From an uncultured Parabacteroides sp. (GTDB lineage: Bacteria > Bacteroidota > Bacteroidia > Bacteroidales > Tannerellaceae), in the NCBI GenBank assembly GCA_934718155.1, contig CAKUZF010000022.1, forward strand, positions 1 to 41,749: a DNA stretch of 41,749 nt. Reading direction: 5' to 3'. Below are positions 31,645 to 40,079 of this stretch, one piece after another. The notes beneath the pieces were generated by a model that searched no databases, was not told where the DNA came from, and saw only the letters and a program-made list of their open reading frames with translations. Each line of letters begins with the position of its first letter. Within the stretch, counting starts at the first letter, position 1. Both the position numbers and the translations under genes were made by a program.

Positions 31645-32553
31645 TTAAAAATAACCTTCACGTTTCTTTTGCTCCATGCTAGCGTCTTGGTCGAAGTCGA
31701 TCACACGTGTCGTGCGCTCGCTCTTCGTGGTGGTCATCATTTCCTCCACGATTTTCTCGATTGTATCGGCCTCGCTCTCAACCGCACCAGTCAGCGGCCA
31801 GCAGCCCAGCGTGCGGAAACGCACCATGCGCATCTCGATCTTGTCGCGATACTGCTCCGGCAGGCGATCGTCGTCGGCCATGATCAGGTTGCCGTCAATC
31901 TCCACCACGGGGCGCTTCTTAGCAAAATAAAGCGGCACGATAGGAATGTTCTCAAGGCGGATGTATTGCCAGATGTCAAGCTCCGTCCAATTCGAGAGCG
32001 GGAACACACGGATGCTCTCGCCCTTATGCACACGAGCGTTGTATATATCCCACAACTCTGGGCGCTGATTCTTCGGATCCCACTGATGGAACTTGTCGCG
32101 GAACGAGAAGATGCGCTCTTTGGCGCGGCTCTTCTCCTCGTCGCGGCGTGCGCCTCCAAAGGCTGCATCGAATTTATACTTATCGAGCGCCTGCAGCAGG
32201 GCCTTTGTTTTCATCAGGTCGGTGTGCACCTTACTGCCATGCGTGAAGGGACCAACACCGGCATGGAATGCCTCCATGTTCGACTCTACGATCAGGTTCC
32301 AACCATGCTCTTTCGCATAAGCATCGCGAAACGAGATCATCTCCTTGAACTTCCACTTCGAATCAATATGCATCAACGGGAACGGGACCTTTCCCGGGGC
32401 AAAAGCCTTCTCGGCCAAGCGGACCATCACCGAGGAGTCCTTTCCGATCGAATAGAGCATGACCGGATTCTCAAACTCGGCCGCAACCTCACGGATGATG
32501 TGGATACTCTCGGCCTCCAACTCCTGCAAATGGCTTAATTTGTAATCTGACAT
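31645..32553 (-). CDS. cysD: Sulfate adenylyltransferase subunit 2
   Basis: This 302-residue ATP-sulfurylase subunit belongs to the PAPS reductase-like ATP pyrophosphatase family. The ATP loop is S35-IGKDS40 in VMLYSIGKDSSVM. Other matching segments include FGGARRDEEKSRAKERIFSFRD and RVFPLSNWTELDIWQYI, with the end ASMEQKKREGYF conserved in CysD proteins. With CysN it makes APS. It follows cysC by 11 nt on the minus strand. Confidence 0.96.
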   Translation of the reverse strand: MSDYKLSHLQELEAESIHIIREVAAEFENPVMLYSIGKDSSVMVRLAEKAFAPGKVPFPLMHIDSKWKFKEMISFRDAYAKEHGWNLIVESNMEAFHAGVGPFTHGSKVHTDLMKTKALLQALDKYKFDAAFGGARRDEEKSRAKERIFSFRDKFHQWDPKNQRPELWDIYNARVHKGESIRVFPLSNWTELDIWQYIRLENIPIVPLYFAKKRPVVEIDGNLIMADDDRLPEQYRDKIEMRMVRFRTLGCWPLTGAVESEADTIEKIVEEMMTTTKSERTTRVIDFDQDASMEQKKREGYF

Positions 32554-32564
32554 ATCTTTGTTTT

Positions 32565-33179
32565 CTATTTATTTAATTGCACTTTTGGTAAAATCATATC
32601 CAGCAGACGCTGTACAGATTGCTGCACATTGAGTTGCGTCGTGTCGAGCGACAAAGCGGGGTGCTCTGGAGCCTCGAAGGGTGCCGAGATGCCAGTAAAC
32701 GACTTGATCTCTCCCTTGCGGGCCTTGGCATAGAGCCCTTTCACGTCGCGTTGCTCGCAGGTTTCCAAGGGAGTGCTGACATACACTTCCATGAAATCGT
32801 CTGCCCCGATAATGTCAGCCGCCATCTGGCGCAGCTGGTTGTTGGGACTGATGAATGCGGCCAGCGTGATGATGCCTGTATCCACGAACAGCTTGCCCAC
32901 CTCGGCAATGCGGCGAATGTTCTCCACTCTGTCTTCCGGTGAGAAGCCTAGGTTGTTGTTGATGCCGCTACGGATATTGTCGCCATCCAATATGCGGCAA
33001 AGTAATCCACGCTGTTGCAACTCGCGTTCCAAAGCGATCGCCAAGGTGCTCTTGCCCGACCCGCTCAGCCCGGTAAACCACACCATCAGGCCGCGCTGCC
33101 CCAGCAGTTGTTCCTTCGAACCGCGGTCTAGCATACGGTCGAAAATGGGGTAAATATGATTCGATGTTAAAACTTCCAT
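32565..33179 (-). CDS. cysC: Adenylylsulfate (APS) kinase
   Basis: This 204-residue kinase phosphorylates APS to PAPS. The Walker A motif is G37-LSGSGKST45, and LDGDNIRSGINNNLGFS and RRIAEVGKLF are family signatures, as is the KGLYAKARKGEIKSFTGI region. It stands alone rather than fused to CysN. Its first codons overlap the end of the SLC13 permease gene by 13 nt, which points to coupling. PAPS made here is the donor for the sulfotransferase four genes later. Confidence 0.96.
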   Translation of the reverse strand: MEVLTSNHIYPIFDRMLDRGSKEQLLGQRGLMVWFTGLSGSGKSTLAIALERELQQRGLLCRILDGDNIRSGINNNLGFSPEDRVENIRRIAEVGKLFVDTGIITLAAFISPNNQLRQMAADIIGADDFMEVYVSTPLETCEQRDVKGLYAKARKGEIKSFTGISAPFEAPEHPALSLDTTQLNVQQSVQRLLDMILPKVQLNK

Positions 33180-34717
33180 ATCAATGGGATTACGAACACG
33201 GAGATTACGAACGTGAGCAGATTGAGCGGCAAGCCCACCTTCACGAAGTCGGTAAATTTATAACCTCCCACGCCCTGCACGATCAGGTTGGTCTGATAGC
33301 CAATCGGGGTCGTAAAGCTGGCTGAGGCTGCCATACAGATCACCACGAAGAAAGGCGTGGGATCCACCCCTAATTGCGTGGCCACCGACAAGGCGATGGG
33401 AAAACTCAGCGCTGCCGCCGCATTGTTGGTAATCAATTCCGTGAATATGTTTGTAATGATGAAAATTATCGCTAATAGAGCGTAGGGGCCGAAGCTGTCG
33501 GCCATGCTGATGATATGGCTGGCTATCAAGGTCGCAAAGCCAGAGTTCTCCATGGCCTTGCTGATTGCGAAGGCACAGGCGATGGTGATCAAGATGTCCC
33601 ACGATATATATTTCGTGTATTTCTTCGGCGGAAAGATCTTAGTCCATGCCATAATGATGGTCGTGATGGAGACGAAGAAGAACATATCAAGGCGAGTGTT
33701 TGGTAGCGCCTCGCGCACGAAAGGCAACTCACCCACCGTGGCTCCTACGATCATGAAGATCAGAAGGCCCAAGGCGAGCCAGCGTTTCCTGGCAGACACC
33801 GGCTTCTCCGGCTCACTGCCGTTGGCCAACATCAAGAAGACACTCGATTCGCCCCAAGTGGGGATAAACGAGTCGTCGGCCCAGAGCACCAAAGTGTCGC
33901 CCTCATGGAGCACAACCTTATCGAGGTCGCGTGTAAATCGCTCGCCTCCGCTCTTCACCTCTTTCACGATCGCTCCGTAATGGCGTGTGAAATTAAAATC
34001 GCCAAGCCGCTTATTGATACCCGGAAAGCGAGCGCCCAAGACTGCCTCTACACGATGCAGATGGCCAGGGTCGCCCTCTTCCGCCTCTTCCTCCTGCAGC
34101 TCACGCTGATCGGGCAACAGCCTGCTGGATAAGGCAAACAAATAGATCATGCCTGCCAACGCCACGAAGATACCCACCTTGCCCAGTTCGAACATCGTAA
34201 AGCCCTCGTAGCCTGCATCGAGTATCATGCCATGCACCACCAGGTTGGTCGATGTGCCGATCAAGGTGCAGATACCACCCAAGATTGTTACATAGGAAAG
34301 CGGAATTAGGAATTTCGTGGCCGGCATTCCCACAGCGTCCGCCCATCGCTTAATGATGGGGGCGAAGATCACGACCACAGGCGTATTATTAAGGAAGGCC
34401 GATACGAACGCCACGGGCGGCAGCATCCGGATCTGTGCCCTCACGATGGAGGTTGGCTTCTCGGGCAACAATTTCTTAATCAGTTGGCCCAACGCACCGC
34501 TCTGGCGCACGCCCTCGCTCACGAGAAACAGCATACCGACCGTGATCATTCCCTTGTTGCTGAATCCCTCCAGCATCTCTTTGGGAGACAAGATGCCTAC
34601 GCAGAGGAAAAAGACCACCACGGTAAGCAACACCATGCCTGGGCGCATCTTATCCCACACCAGGGCTGATAGCATCCCCGTCAACGCCAATACAACCAGC
34701 ACTATCTCTGTTGTCAT
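33167..34717 (-). CDS. SLC13-family anion permease, probable sulfate importer
   Basis: This 516-residue inner-membrane protein has about eleven hydrophobic helices split by a cytosolic TrkA-C (RCK_C) domain (about 225-285, with LDKVVLHEGDTLVLWAD). Relatives often have two such domains; I see only one. SFSKFL-like motifs of the family occur as AFVSAFLNNTPVVVIFAPII and as FTELITNNAAAALSFPI. SLC13/DASS carriers move dicarboxylates or sulfate. Its position between cysQ and cysC, with overlaps at both ends, argues for sulfate uptake feeding ATP sulfurylase. Confidence 0.88.
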   Translation of the reverse strand: MTTEIVLVVLALTGMLSALVWDKMRPGMVLLTVVVFFLCVGILSPKEMLEGFSNKGMITVGMLFLVSEGVRQSGALGQLIKKLLPEKPTSIVRAQIRMLPPVAFVSAFLNNTPVVVIFAPIIKRWADAVGMPATKFLIPLSYVTILGGICTLIGTSTNLVVHGMILDAGYEGFTMFELGKVGIFVALAGMIYLFALSSRLLPDQRELQEEEAEEGDPGHLHRVEAVLGARFPGINKRLGDFNFTRHYGAIVKEVKSGGERFTRDLDKVVLHEGDTLVLWADDSFIPTWGESSVFLMLANGSEPEKPVSARKRWLALGLLIFMIVGATVGELPFVREALPNTRLDMFFFVSITTIIMAWTKIFPPKKYTKYISWDILITIACAFAISKAMENSGFATLIASHIISMADSFGPYALLAIIFIITNIFTELITNNAAAALSFPIALSVATQLGVDPTPFFVVICMAASASFTTPIGYQTNLIVQGVGGYKFTDFVKVGLPLNLLTFVISVFVIPLIWKF

Positions 34718-35541
34718 TTCACGATGAACCAGGGGTTATGCAAATCTTCCTTGTTGTAACGCAACGGGGTTTTCTCGTCAATATGGTAAATCTCGCAGCC
34801 TGCCGCCTTCGCAATGGCATGGCCCGCCGCCGTGTCCCACTCCATGGTTGGGGCGAAACGAGGATACACATCCGCCGAGCCCTCTGCCACCAAGCAAATC
34901 TTCAGGCTGCTACCACTACTGATTAATGTCACCGGCTGGCCTTGCTTACGTAAGTCGTCCACGTAAAGACTCGTTTCCTCGTTCATGTGCGAACGCGAAG
35001 CCACCACCACGATGCCTTGATGGCATTGCGCATTGGGCAGCCGCTGCGCCAGCTGGAGCATGTCGGTCGCCGCAGGTTGGGCGTCTCCTTCCACATGAGA
35101 TAGCTTGTAGGCACCTGATCCGTAGGCACCCGCTTGGCATGAGCCGTAATACAGCTCCTTACGCACTGGCACGTAGATTACGCCCGCCACGGGCACACCT
35201 TCGTGAATCAAGGCGATGTTCACCGTAAACTCACCGTTGCGCTTTATGAACTCCTTCGTGCCATCTAGCGGATCCACCAGCCAGAAGGTTGTCCAATCTT
35301 TGCGCTCTGCGTAGGGAATGTTGGCTCCCTCCTCGCTCAGCAACGGGAAAGGAGTGACCGACAGCATGCTCGCAATTACCTGATGCGCTGCCTTGTCAGC
35401 CCTGGTCAGCGGTGAGTTGTCCGCCTTTCGCTCGATTCCAAAATCAGAATTCGGGTCGTCATATATATCCATGATGGCCTTTCCGGCGTCTAACGCAGCG
35501 CGGATGGCCAAGTAGATGTAGTTCGTATAATCATCCATCAT
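34714..35541 (-). CDS. cysQ: 3'(2'),5'-bisphosphate nucleotidase
   Basis: This 275-residue phosphatase of the inositol-monophosphatase superfamily hydrolyses PAP, the toxic by-product of sulfotransferases, and limits PAPS. Metal-binding residues are E70/E71 in LLSEEG and D90 in DPLDGT (90-95); MEWDTAAGHAI is the C-terminal metal motif. The start at 35541 is followed by a second Met, and either may be used. The stop overlaps the permease start by four bases. It is the first gene of the sulfur operon behind the promoter at 35573-35602. Confidence 0.94.
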   Translation of the reverse strand: MMDDYTNYIYLAIRAALDAGKAIMDIYDDPNSDFGIERKADNSPLTRADKAAHQVIASMLSVTPFPLLSEEGANIPYAERKDWTTFWLVDPLDGTKEFIKRNGEFTVNIALIHEGVPVAGVIYVPVRKELYYGSCQAGAYGSGAYKLSHVEGDAQPAATDMLQLAQRLPNAQCHQGIVVVASRSHMNEETSLYVDDLRKQGQPVTLISSGSSLKICLVAEGSADVYPRFAPTMEWDTAAGHAIAKAAGCEIYHIDEKTPLRYNKEDLHNPWFIVK

Positions 35542-35572
35542 TATAAGAATATCTTAAGTAAGATTCGGAAGG

Positions 35573-35602
35573 CAAAAATACGAATTTATCTCTACTGAGC
35601 AA
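35573..35602 (-). promoter_or_regulatory. Promoter of the cysQ-led operon
   Basis: On the minus strand a TTG (35602-35600), a 19-nt spacer and TATTTTTG (35580-35573) form a near-ideal Bacteroidota promoter. It lies about 32 nt before the cysQ ATG. No other promoter is evident before the dapA -7 box, so it may serve nine genes. Confidence 0.7.
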
Positions 35603-35684
35603 TGCGCCCAACCTAAATTCAATACATTTCAACCATCTTTTACGCTAAAAATAACAAAGCCTCTTTCGCTCCTCACCCGTTCTG

Positions 35685-35717
35685 TTTTTCATCGAATCGC
35701 AAAAATCACTATCTTTG
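35685..35717 (+). promoter_or_regulatory. Promoter of the nuclease-helicase gene
   Basis: TTTTT at 35685-35689, a 20-nt spacer, then TATCTTTG at 35710-35717. Transcription should start near 35724, which places the ATG at 35754 about 30 nt into the message and rules against a TTG start inside the box. Confidence 0.65.
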
Positions 35718-35753
35718 TCGTTTGTTTTTAACGAGGAACCGACACCCTATTTT

Positions 35754-38700
35754 ATGACAACGCAGCACGAAGAAGAGCAACACCTTTCGCCTGGCTTTCG
35801 GCCCGAGACTGCCGACGAGTTTTTCGACGAAATCAGGAGCGCCATGGCACTGCCTACAGCGAAGCAGACCTATACGGCGTTCAACGCCTTATTTCAACGT
35901 TTACTCAACGAACAGACCCGTTTCGAGCGACTAAAGCTGAGCGGACCTTTCGCCAAGCTCGACTATCTACTTAAGACACATCACGCCTCTCCCGCCTTGC
36001 GTGCACGGCTTAATCAAACACGCATCCGCCTAAAGGAAAGCGGCGACCAGTTGCTAGGCGAAGCCGAGTTGGCCGAGCATTTTGCCCACGACGGTTGCCA
36101 CCTTTGCCTCCTCGTTGCCACTCTTTTTAGGCGGGAAGTGCCCACCGACTTGGCTAATTGCTTTCCCACAGAGAAGCCTTTCGAGGCGCAAGCGATTTCT
36201 ATTGCCGATCGCATCCGCCTGGTCGTGACCCGCTGGGACAACCATTTCTTCTATGGCGAGCCGGAGCAGGAGGCCGGTGTGGAGATCCGTGTTTGCTACC
36301 AACCCAAGGAACCACTGCCTAACAGTTTCGACCGCAGTTATCTGCGCGACTACTTCCAGCCCGGCCTACAACTTAACTTGGTGCGCCCCCGCCTTCAGGA
36401 AGGCGTGTTCTATCCTGAGCTGATCATCGTCGAGCCCGACTACCTGGTCGATGTATCGACTATTGCCGCATGCATGGAGAGCTACGCCCATTCACCCCTG
36501 CTCCATCTGCTGCGCAAGCTGCAGCCCAACGCAAACAACGAGCCAATTCTGCTGGGTAATTTCGCTGGACAGTTGCTCGACGAGGAGTTGCATGCCGACT
36601 CCGCCGCACGCTCCTATGCCGACAGTGTGAAGGCCTTCTTTCGCAACAACGCACTGAACCTGCTCACTGCCAGGCTTCAGCCTGGCTTCCACGAGCAGGC
36701 CATGCTGCAGCGAACCCACATCCGGCAGTCTATCCGTGAAGAATTACCGGTGAACGTTCCCTTCGACCTGCGTGAAACGATCGTCGAGCCAACCTTCTTC
36801 TCAGAACTGCTGGGGCTGCAAGGGCGTATGGATCTCTTACAGCTTGACCAACGAGTGCTGGTCGAGCAAAAGGCAGGAAAGGGAGGCTTCCCACAGCACG
36901 ATCCCGACACCCCCGTACACCAACAGAAGCACTATGTGCAGATGCTGCTCTACATGGCCTTGCTGCGCTATAACTACCGTACGAACTACCTGCGCAACAA
37001 CAGAGAGCTACATGCCTTCCTGCTCTATTCACGATATAAGAATAGTCTGCTCGGATTAGGACCCGCTCCAGCCCTTCTCTTCGAGGCCATGAAGCTGCGC
37101 AACAGAATTGCCGCCAATGAGATAGCCTATGCCCACGGGGCTATCCGTCCCACCTTAGAACGGCTCACGGCCGACGAACTAAACGAGTTCAACGTCGGCG
37201 GCCGCCTGTGGGAAGACTACCAAAAGCCTCAGCTCGAAGCCATACTACGCCCTGTCCGCACAGCCTCCCCCCTGGTAAAAGCCTACTATTTCCGCTTCCT
37301 CACCTTCATTGAGCTGGAACAGTTGCTGGCCAAGATAGGTAGCTCTACCAAGGATGGTTCGGGCTTTGCGGCCAAGTGGCAATGTTCCGTCGAAGAAAAG
37401 TTGCAGACGGGCGACATATACACCGACTTGGATCTGTTGCCTCCCGCTGAACGGAAAACCATCGACGAGGTTACACTGCGCTATACGCCCCATGCCGCCA
37501 ACGAACTTTCCAACTTCCGAGTGGGCGACATCGTGATTCTCTATCCTTACACCCCCGGCACCAAGCCTAACGCTACGCAGACCATGGTGCTGCGTGCCTC
37601 CATTGCCCGTATACAGGCCGAACAGATCACGCTCCACCTGCGCAATCCCCAGGGTGATGCCCGCATCTTCTCCTTCTATAAAAACGCATGCTGGGCCATC
37701 GAGCACGATCTGTTCGACTCCTCCTTCACGACTCTCTATCGGGGTATGCATGCTCTGCTCTCCACCCCTGTCGAACGCCAGGAACTGCTGCTTCTGCAAC
37801 GTCCTCCCCGGGTGAATGGCAACCGTCAGTTGCGGGGCGACTATGGAGCCTTCAACTCCTTGGCCCTGCGTGTGAAACAGGCCGAAGAGCTCTTCCTGCT
37901 GATAGGTCCTCCCGGTACAGGGAAGACCTCTTACGGGCTTGTCAACACCCTGAAGGAACAACTGTTAGAGCCAAACACGAACGTCATACTCATGTCCTAT
38001 ACCAACCGGGCAGTCGATGAAATTTGCAGCAAATTAGAAGAGGAGCAGATCGATTACTTACGCTTGGGCAGCCACCTCTCGTCGGCCGAGGCCTATCACG
38101 CCCACCTTCTTTCGGAGCGGGCTGGGCAGTGTGCCAAACTGACTGATGTGGAGGCGTTAATCAAGCATACGCAGGTGTTTGTAGGTACCACCTCGGCCTT
38201 CAACGCCCAACTCTCGCTCTTCGACGTGAAGCAGTTCGACTTGGCCATCATCGACGAGGCCTCTCAGATTCTCGAACCTCATTTGGTGGGGCTCCTCAGC
38301 GCACATAACAAGCGGGGCATGGCCATCCGCAAGGTGGTGATGATTGGCGACCATAAGCAGCTGCCCGCTGTCGTGCAGCAAGACGAGAAAGACTCGCGGG
38401 TAGACGATCCGCTGTTGCACGAGATCGGACTGACCAACTGCCGCCTCTCCCTCTTCGAACGGCTCCTGAAGCGTTACCGCCATGACCCCGCCGTCACCTA
38501 CCTGCTCACCAAGCAGGGGCGTATGCATCCTGCCATAGCCGACTTCCCCAACCGCCACTTCTACCAAGGGCAACTGGAGCCTGTGCCCCTACCACATCAG
38601 CAGCGGCAGCTGGAGGCTTCCTGCGAAGCTGAGGGGATGACAGCGTTGCTCCAAGGTCGGAGAGTAGCCTTCATCCATGTTCCCCTACCAACAGACAGCC

Positions 38701-39167
38701 CATCGGACAAGGTGAACCTACCCGAGGCGGTGTTGATTGCCCAGACAGTGGCGGCCATCTACCACATGCGGCCAAAGCGCTTCAATCCGCTTAGCACCGT
38801 AGGCATCATCGTGCCCTATCGCAACCAGATCGCCACCATACGCCGCTGCCTTGAGAGCTACGGAATCCCGCTCCTGCAGCAGGTCACGATCGACACCGTG
38901 GAACGCTATCAAGGCAGCCAGCGCGACTACATTCTATATGGCTTCACCATTCAACGGTGCTATCAGCTCAACTTTCTAACCAACAACGTGTTTGAAGAAG
39001 ATGGCTGCCTGATCGACCGCAAGCTGAACGTGGCCATGACTCGTGCACGTGAACACCTCTATCTCTTCGGCAATGCCCCGTTGCTATCGCTCAATACGAC
39101 GTTTAGGGAACTAATCGAAGAGTATTCAATACATTCCACTTTTAATTTAAAACAAAGAAATGAATGA
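35754..39167 (+). CDS. Dna2-like fusion: PD-(D/E)XK nuclease plus UPF1-type SF1 helicase
   Basis: From the ATG at 35754 this encodes 1137 residues. The first 250 or so residues are unassigned. A Cas4/RecB-type nuclease core follows: G357-RMD360, E371-Q-K373 and Q396-MLLY400. The helicase part has Walker A GPPGTGKT (718-725), motif II D834-EAS, motif III GDHKQLPAVVQ, TVERYQGSQRD (motif V) and NVAMTRAREHLYLF (motif VI). The Cys-rich Fe-S site usual in Dna2/Cas4 is not visible after the nuclease motifs. The likely role is DNA end or flap processing with ATP-driven unwinding, in repair or defence. It overlaps the patatin gene by 8 nt. Confidence 0.88.
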   Translation: MTTQHEEEQHLSPGFRPETADEFFDEIRSAMALPTAKQTYTAFNALFQRLLNEQTRFERLKLSGPFAKLDYLLKTHHASPALRARLNQTRIRLKESGDQLLGEAELAEHFAHDGCHLCLLVATLFRREVPTDLANCFPTEKPFEAQAISIADRIRLVVTRWDNHFFYGEPEQEAGVEIRVCYQPKEPLPNSFDRSYLRDYFQPGLQLNLVRPRLQEGVFYPELIIVEPDYLVDVSTIAACMESYAHSPLLHLLRKLQPNANNEPILLGNFAGQLLDEELHADSAARSYADSVKAFFRNNALNLLTARLQPGFHEQAMLQRTHIRQSIREELPVNVPFDLRETIVEPTFFSELLGLQGRMDLLQLDQRVLVEQKAGKGGFPQHDPDTPVHQQKHYVQMLLYMALLRYNYRTNYLRNNRELHAFLLYSRYKNSLLGLGPAPALLFEAMKLRNRIAANEIAYAHGAIRPTLERLTADELNEFNVGGRLWEDYQKPQLEAILRPVRTASPLVKAYYFRFLTFIELEQLLAKIGSSTKDGSGFAAKWQCSVEEKLQTGDIYTDLDLLPPAERKTIDEVTLRYTPHAANELSNFRVGDIVILYPYTPGTKPNATQTMVLRASIARIQAEQITLHLRNPQGDARIFSFYKNACWAIEHDLFDSSFTTLYRGMHALLSTPVERQELLLLQRPPRVNGNRQLRGDYGAFNSLALRVKQAEELFLLIGPPGTGKTSYGLVNTLKEQLLEPNTNVILMSYTNRAVDEICSKLEEEQIDYLRLGSHLSSAEAYHAHLLSERAGQCAKLTDVEALIKHTQVFVGTTSAFNAQLSLFDVKQFDLAIIDEASQILEPHLVGLLSAHNKRGMAIRKVVMIGDHKQLPAVVQQDEKDSRVDDPLLHEIGLTNCRLSLFERLLKRYRHDPAVTYLLTKQGRMHPAIADFPNRHFYQGQLEPVPLPHQQRQLEASCEAEGMTALLQGRRVAFIHVPLPTDSPSDKVNLPEAVLIAQTVAAIYHMRPKRFNPLSTVGIIVPYRNQIATIRRCLESYGIPLLQQVTIDTVERYQGSQRDYILYGFTIQRCYQLNFLTNNVFEEDGCLIDRKLNVAMTRAREHLYLFGNAPLLSLNTTFRELIEEYSIHSTFNLKQRNE

Positions 39168-40026
39168 AATAAACAGAACTTTCGCCTCCATCCATCAAAC
39201 CGCCCTTGTGCTCGAAGGCGGAGGAATGCGTGGAGTCTTCAGCGTCGGCGTGTTAGACTACCTATTGGATCAGCAGATCCACTTCCCCTACACCATCGGC
39301 GTGTCGGCTGGAGCCAGCAACGGACTCTCTTACGCCTCCCGGCAGCGGGGTCGCTCGCTCTATTCTAACACAGAACTGCTGCGTAAGTACAACTACATCG
39401 GCCTGAGTCACCTGCTGCGAGGTAAGGGCTATATTGATCTCGATTTCGTCTTCCATGTCTATCCCGACCGCTACTACCCGTTCGACTTTCAAACCTACGC
39501 CCAGACGCACGAACGCTTCGTGATGGTGGCGAGCAACTGTCTTACGGGCGAGGCTATCTATTTCGAGGAGAAGAACGACGAGGCTCGGATGGTGGAGATC
39601 TGTAAGGCCTCCTGCACGTTGCCCCTTCTCTGCCCCATCACCTATGTGGATGGCATTCCGATGGTCGATGGAGGTGTGTGCGATGCCATCCCTGTGCGCC
39701 GAGCGCTCCACGAGGGCTACTCGAAGCTGGTCGTCGTGCTCACCCGCAACCAAGGTTACCGCAAGGCCGACAAGGAAGCCTATCTGCCTGCCTTCGTCTT
39801 CAGGCAATATCCATCCCTTCGCGAGAAACTGCGCACCCGCTACCTGCGCTACAACGAGACGCTAGACCTCGTAGAGCAGTTGGAAGCTGACGGGAAAGCA
39901 CTCGTTATTCGCCCTGAGAGACCGTTGCAGGTGAGCCGCACCTGCAACGACATCGCCCTCTTGCGTGCGCTCTACGACGAGGGTTATCAGTTAGCCAAGG
40001 AACAGCTGAGCGGTCGTTTTACCTAA
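39160..40026 (+). CDS. Patatin-like phospholipase
   Basis: This 288-residue lipid acyl hydrolase has the oxyanion-hole motif GGGMRG (20-25), the nucleophile S49 in GVSAG (47-51), and the catalytic Asp D170 in DGG. The sequence style (RGVFSVGVLDYLLD, and the middle DRYYPFDFQTY region) is that of the YjjU-like group. No signal peptide is visible. It should hydrolyse membrane or storage lipids from the cytoplasmic side. Its start overlaps the end of the nuclease-helicase by 8 nt, so the two are translationally coupled. Confidence 0.92.
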   Translation: MNEINRTFASIHQTALVLEGGGMRGVFSVGVLDYLLDQQIHFPYTIGVSAGASNGLSYASRQRGRSLYSNTELLRKYNYIGLSHLLRGKGYIDLDFVFHVYPDRYYPFDFQTYAQTHERFVMVASNCLTGEAIYFEEKNDEARMVEICKASCTLPLLCPITYVDGIPMVDGGVCDAIPVRRALHEGYSKLVVVLTRNQGYRKADKEAYLPAFVFRQYPSLREKLRTRYLRYNETLDLVEQLEADGKALVIRPERPLQVSRTCNDIALLRALYDEGYQLAKEQLSGRFT

Positions 40027-40079
40027 TTTTGGGGTAAAGCACCTCCAAATAAGAATAAATGCGATCAAAAAAGAGAACT

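Noticed and set aside
31626..31661. Longer start for cysN at 31661
   Set aside because: It would overlap the cysD end by 17 nt and add a Lys/Arg-rich stretch unlike relatives; MAESALN matches the family start.
40018..40038. TTTACC/GGTAAA stem after the patatin gene as a terminator
   Set aside because: Only six AT-rich pairs around a nine-base loop and no T-tract.
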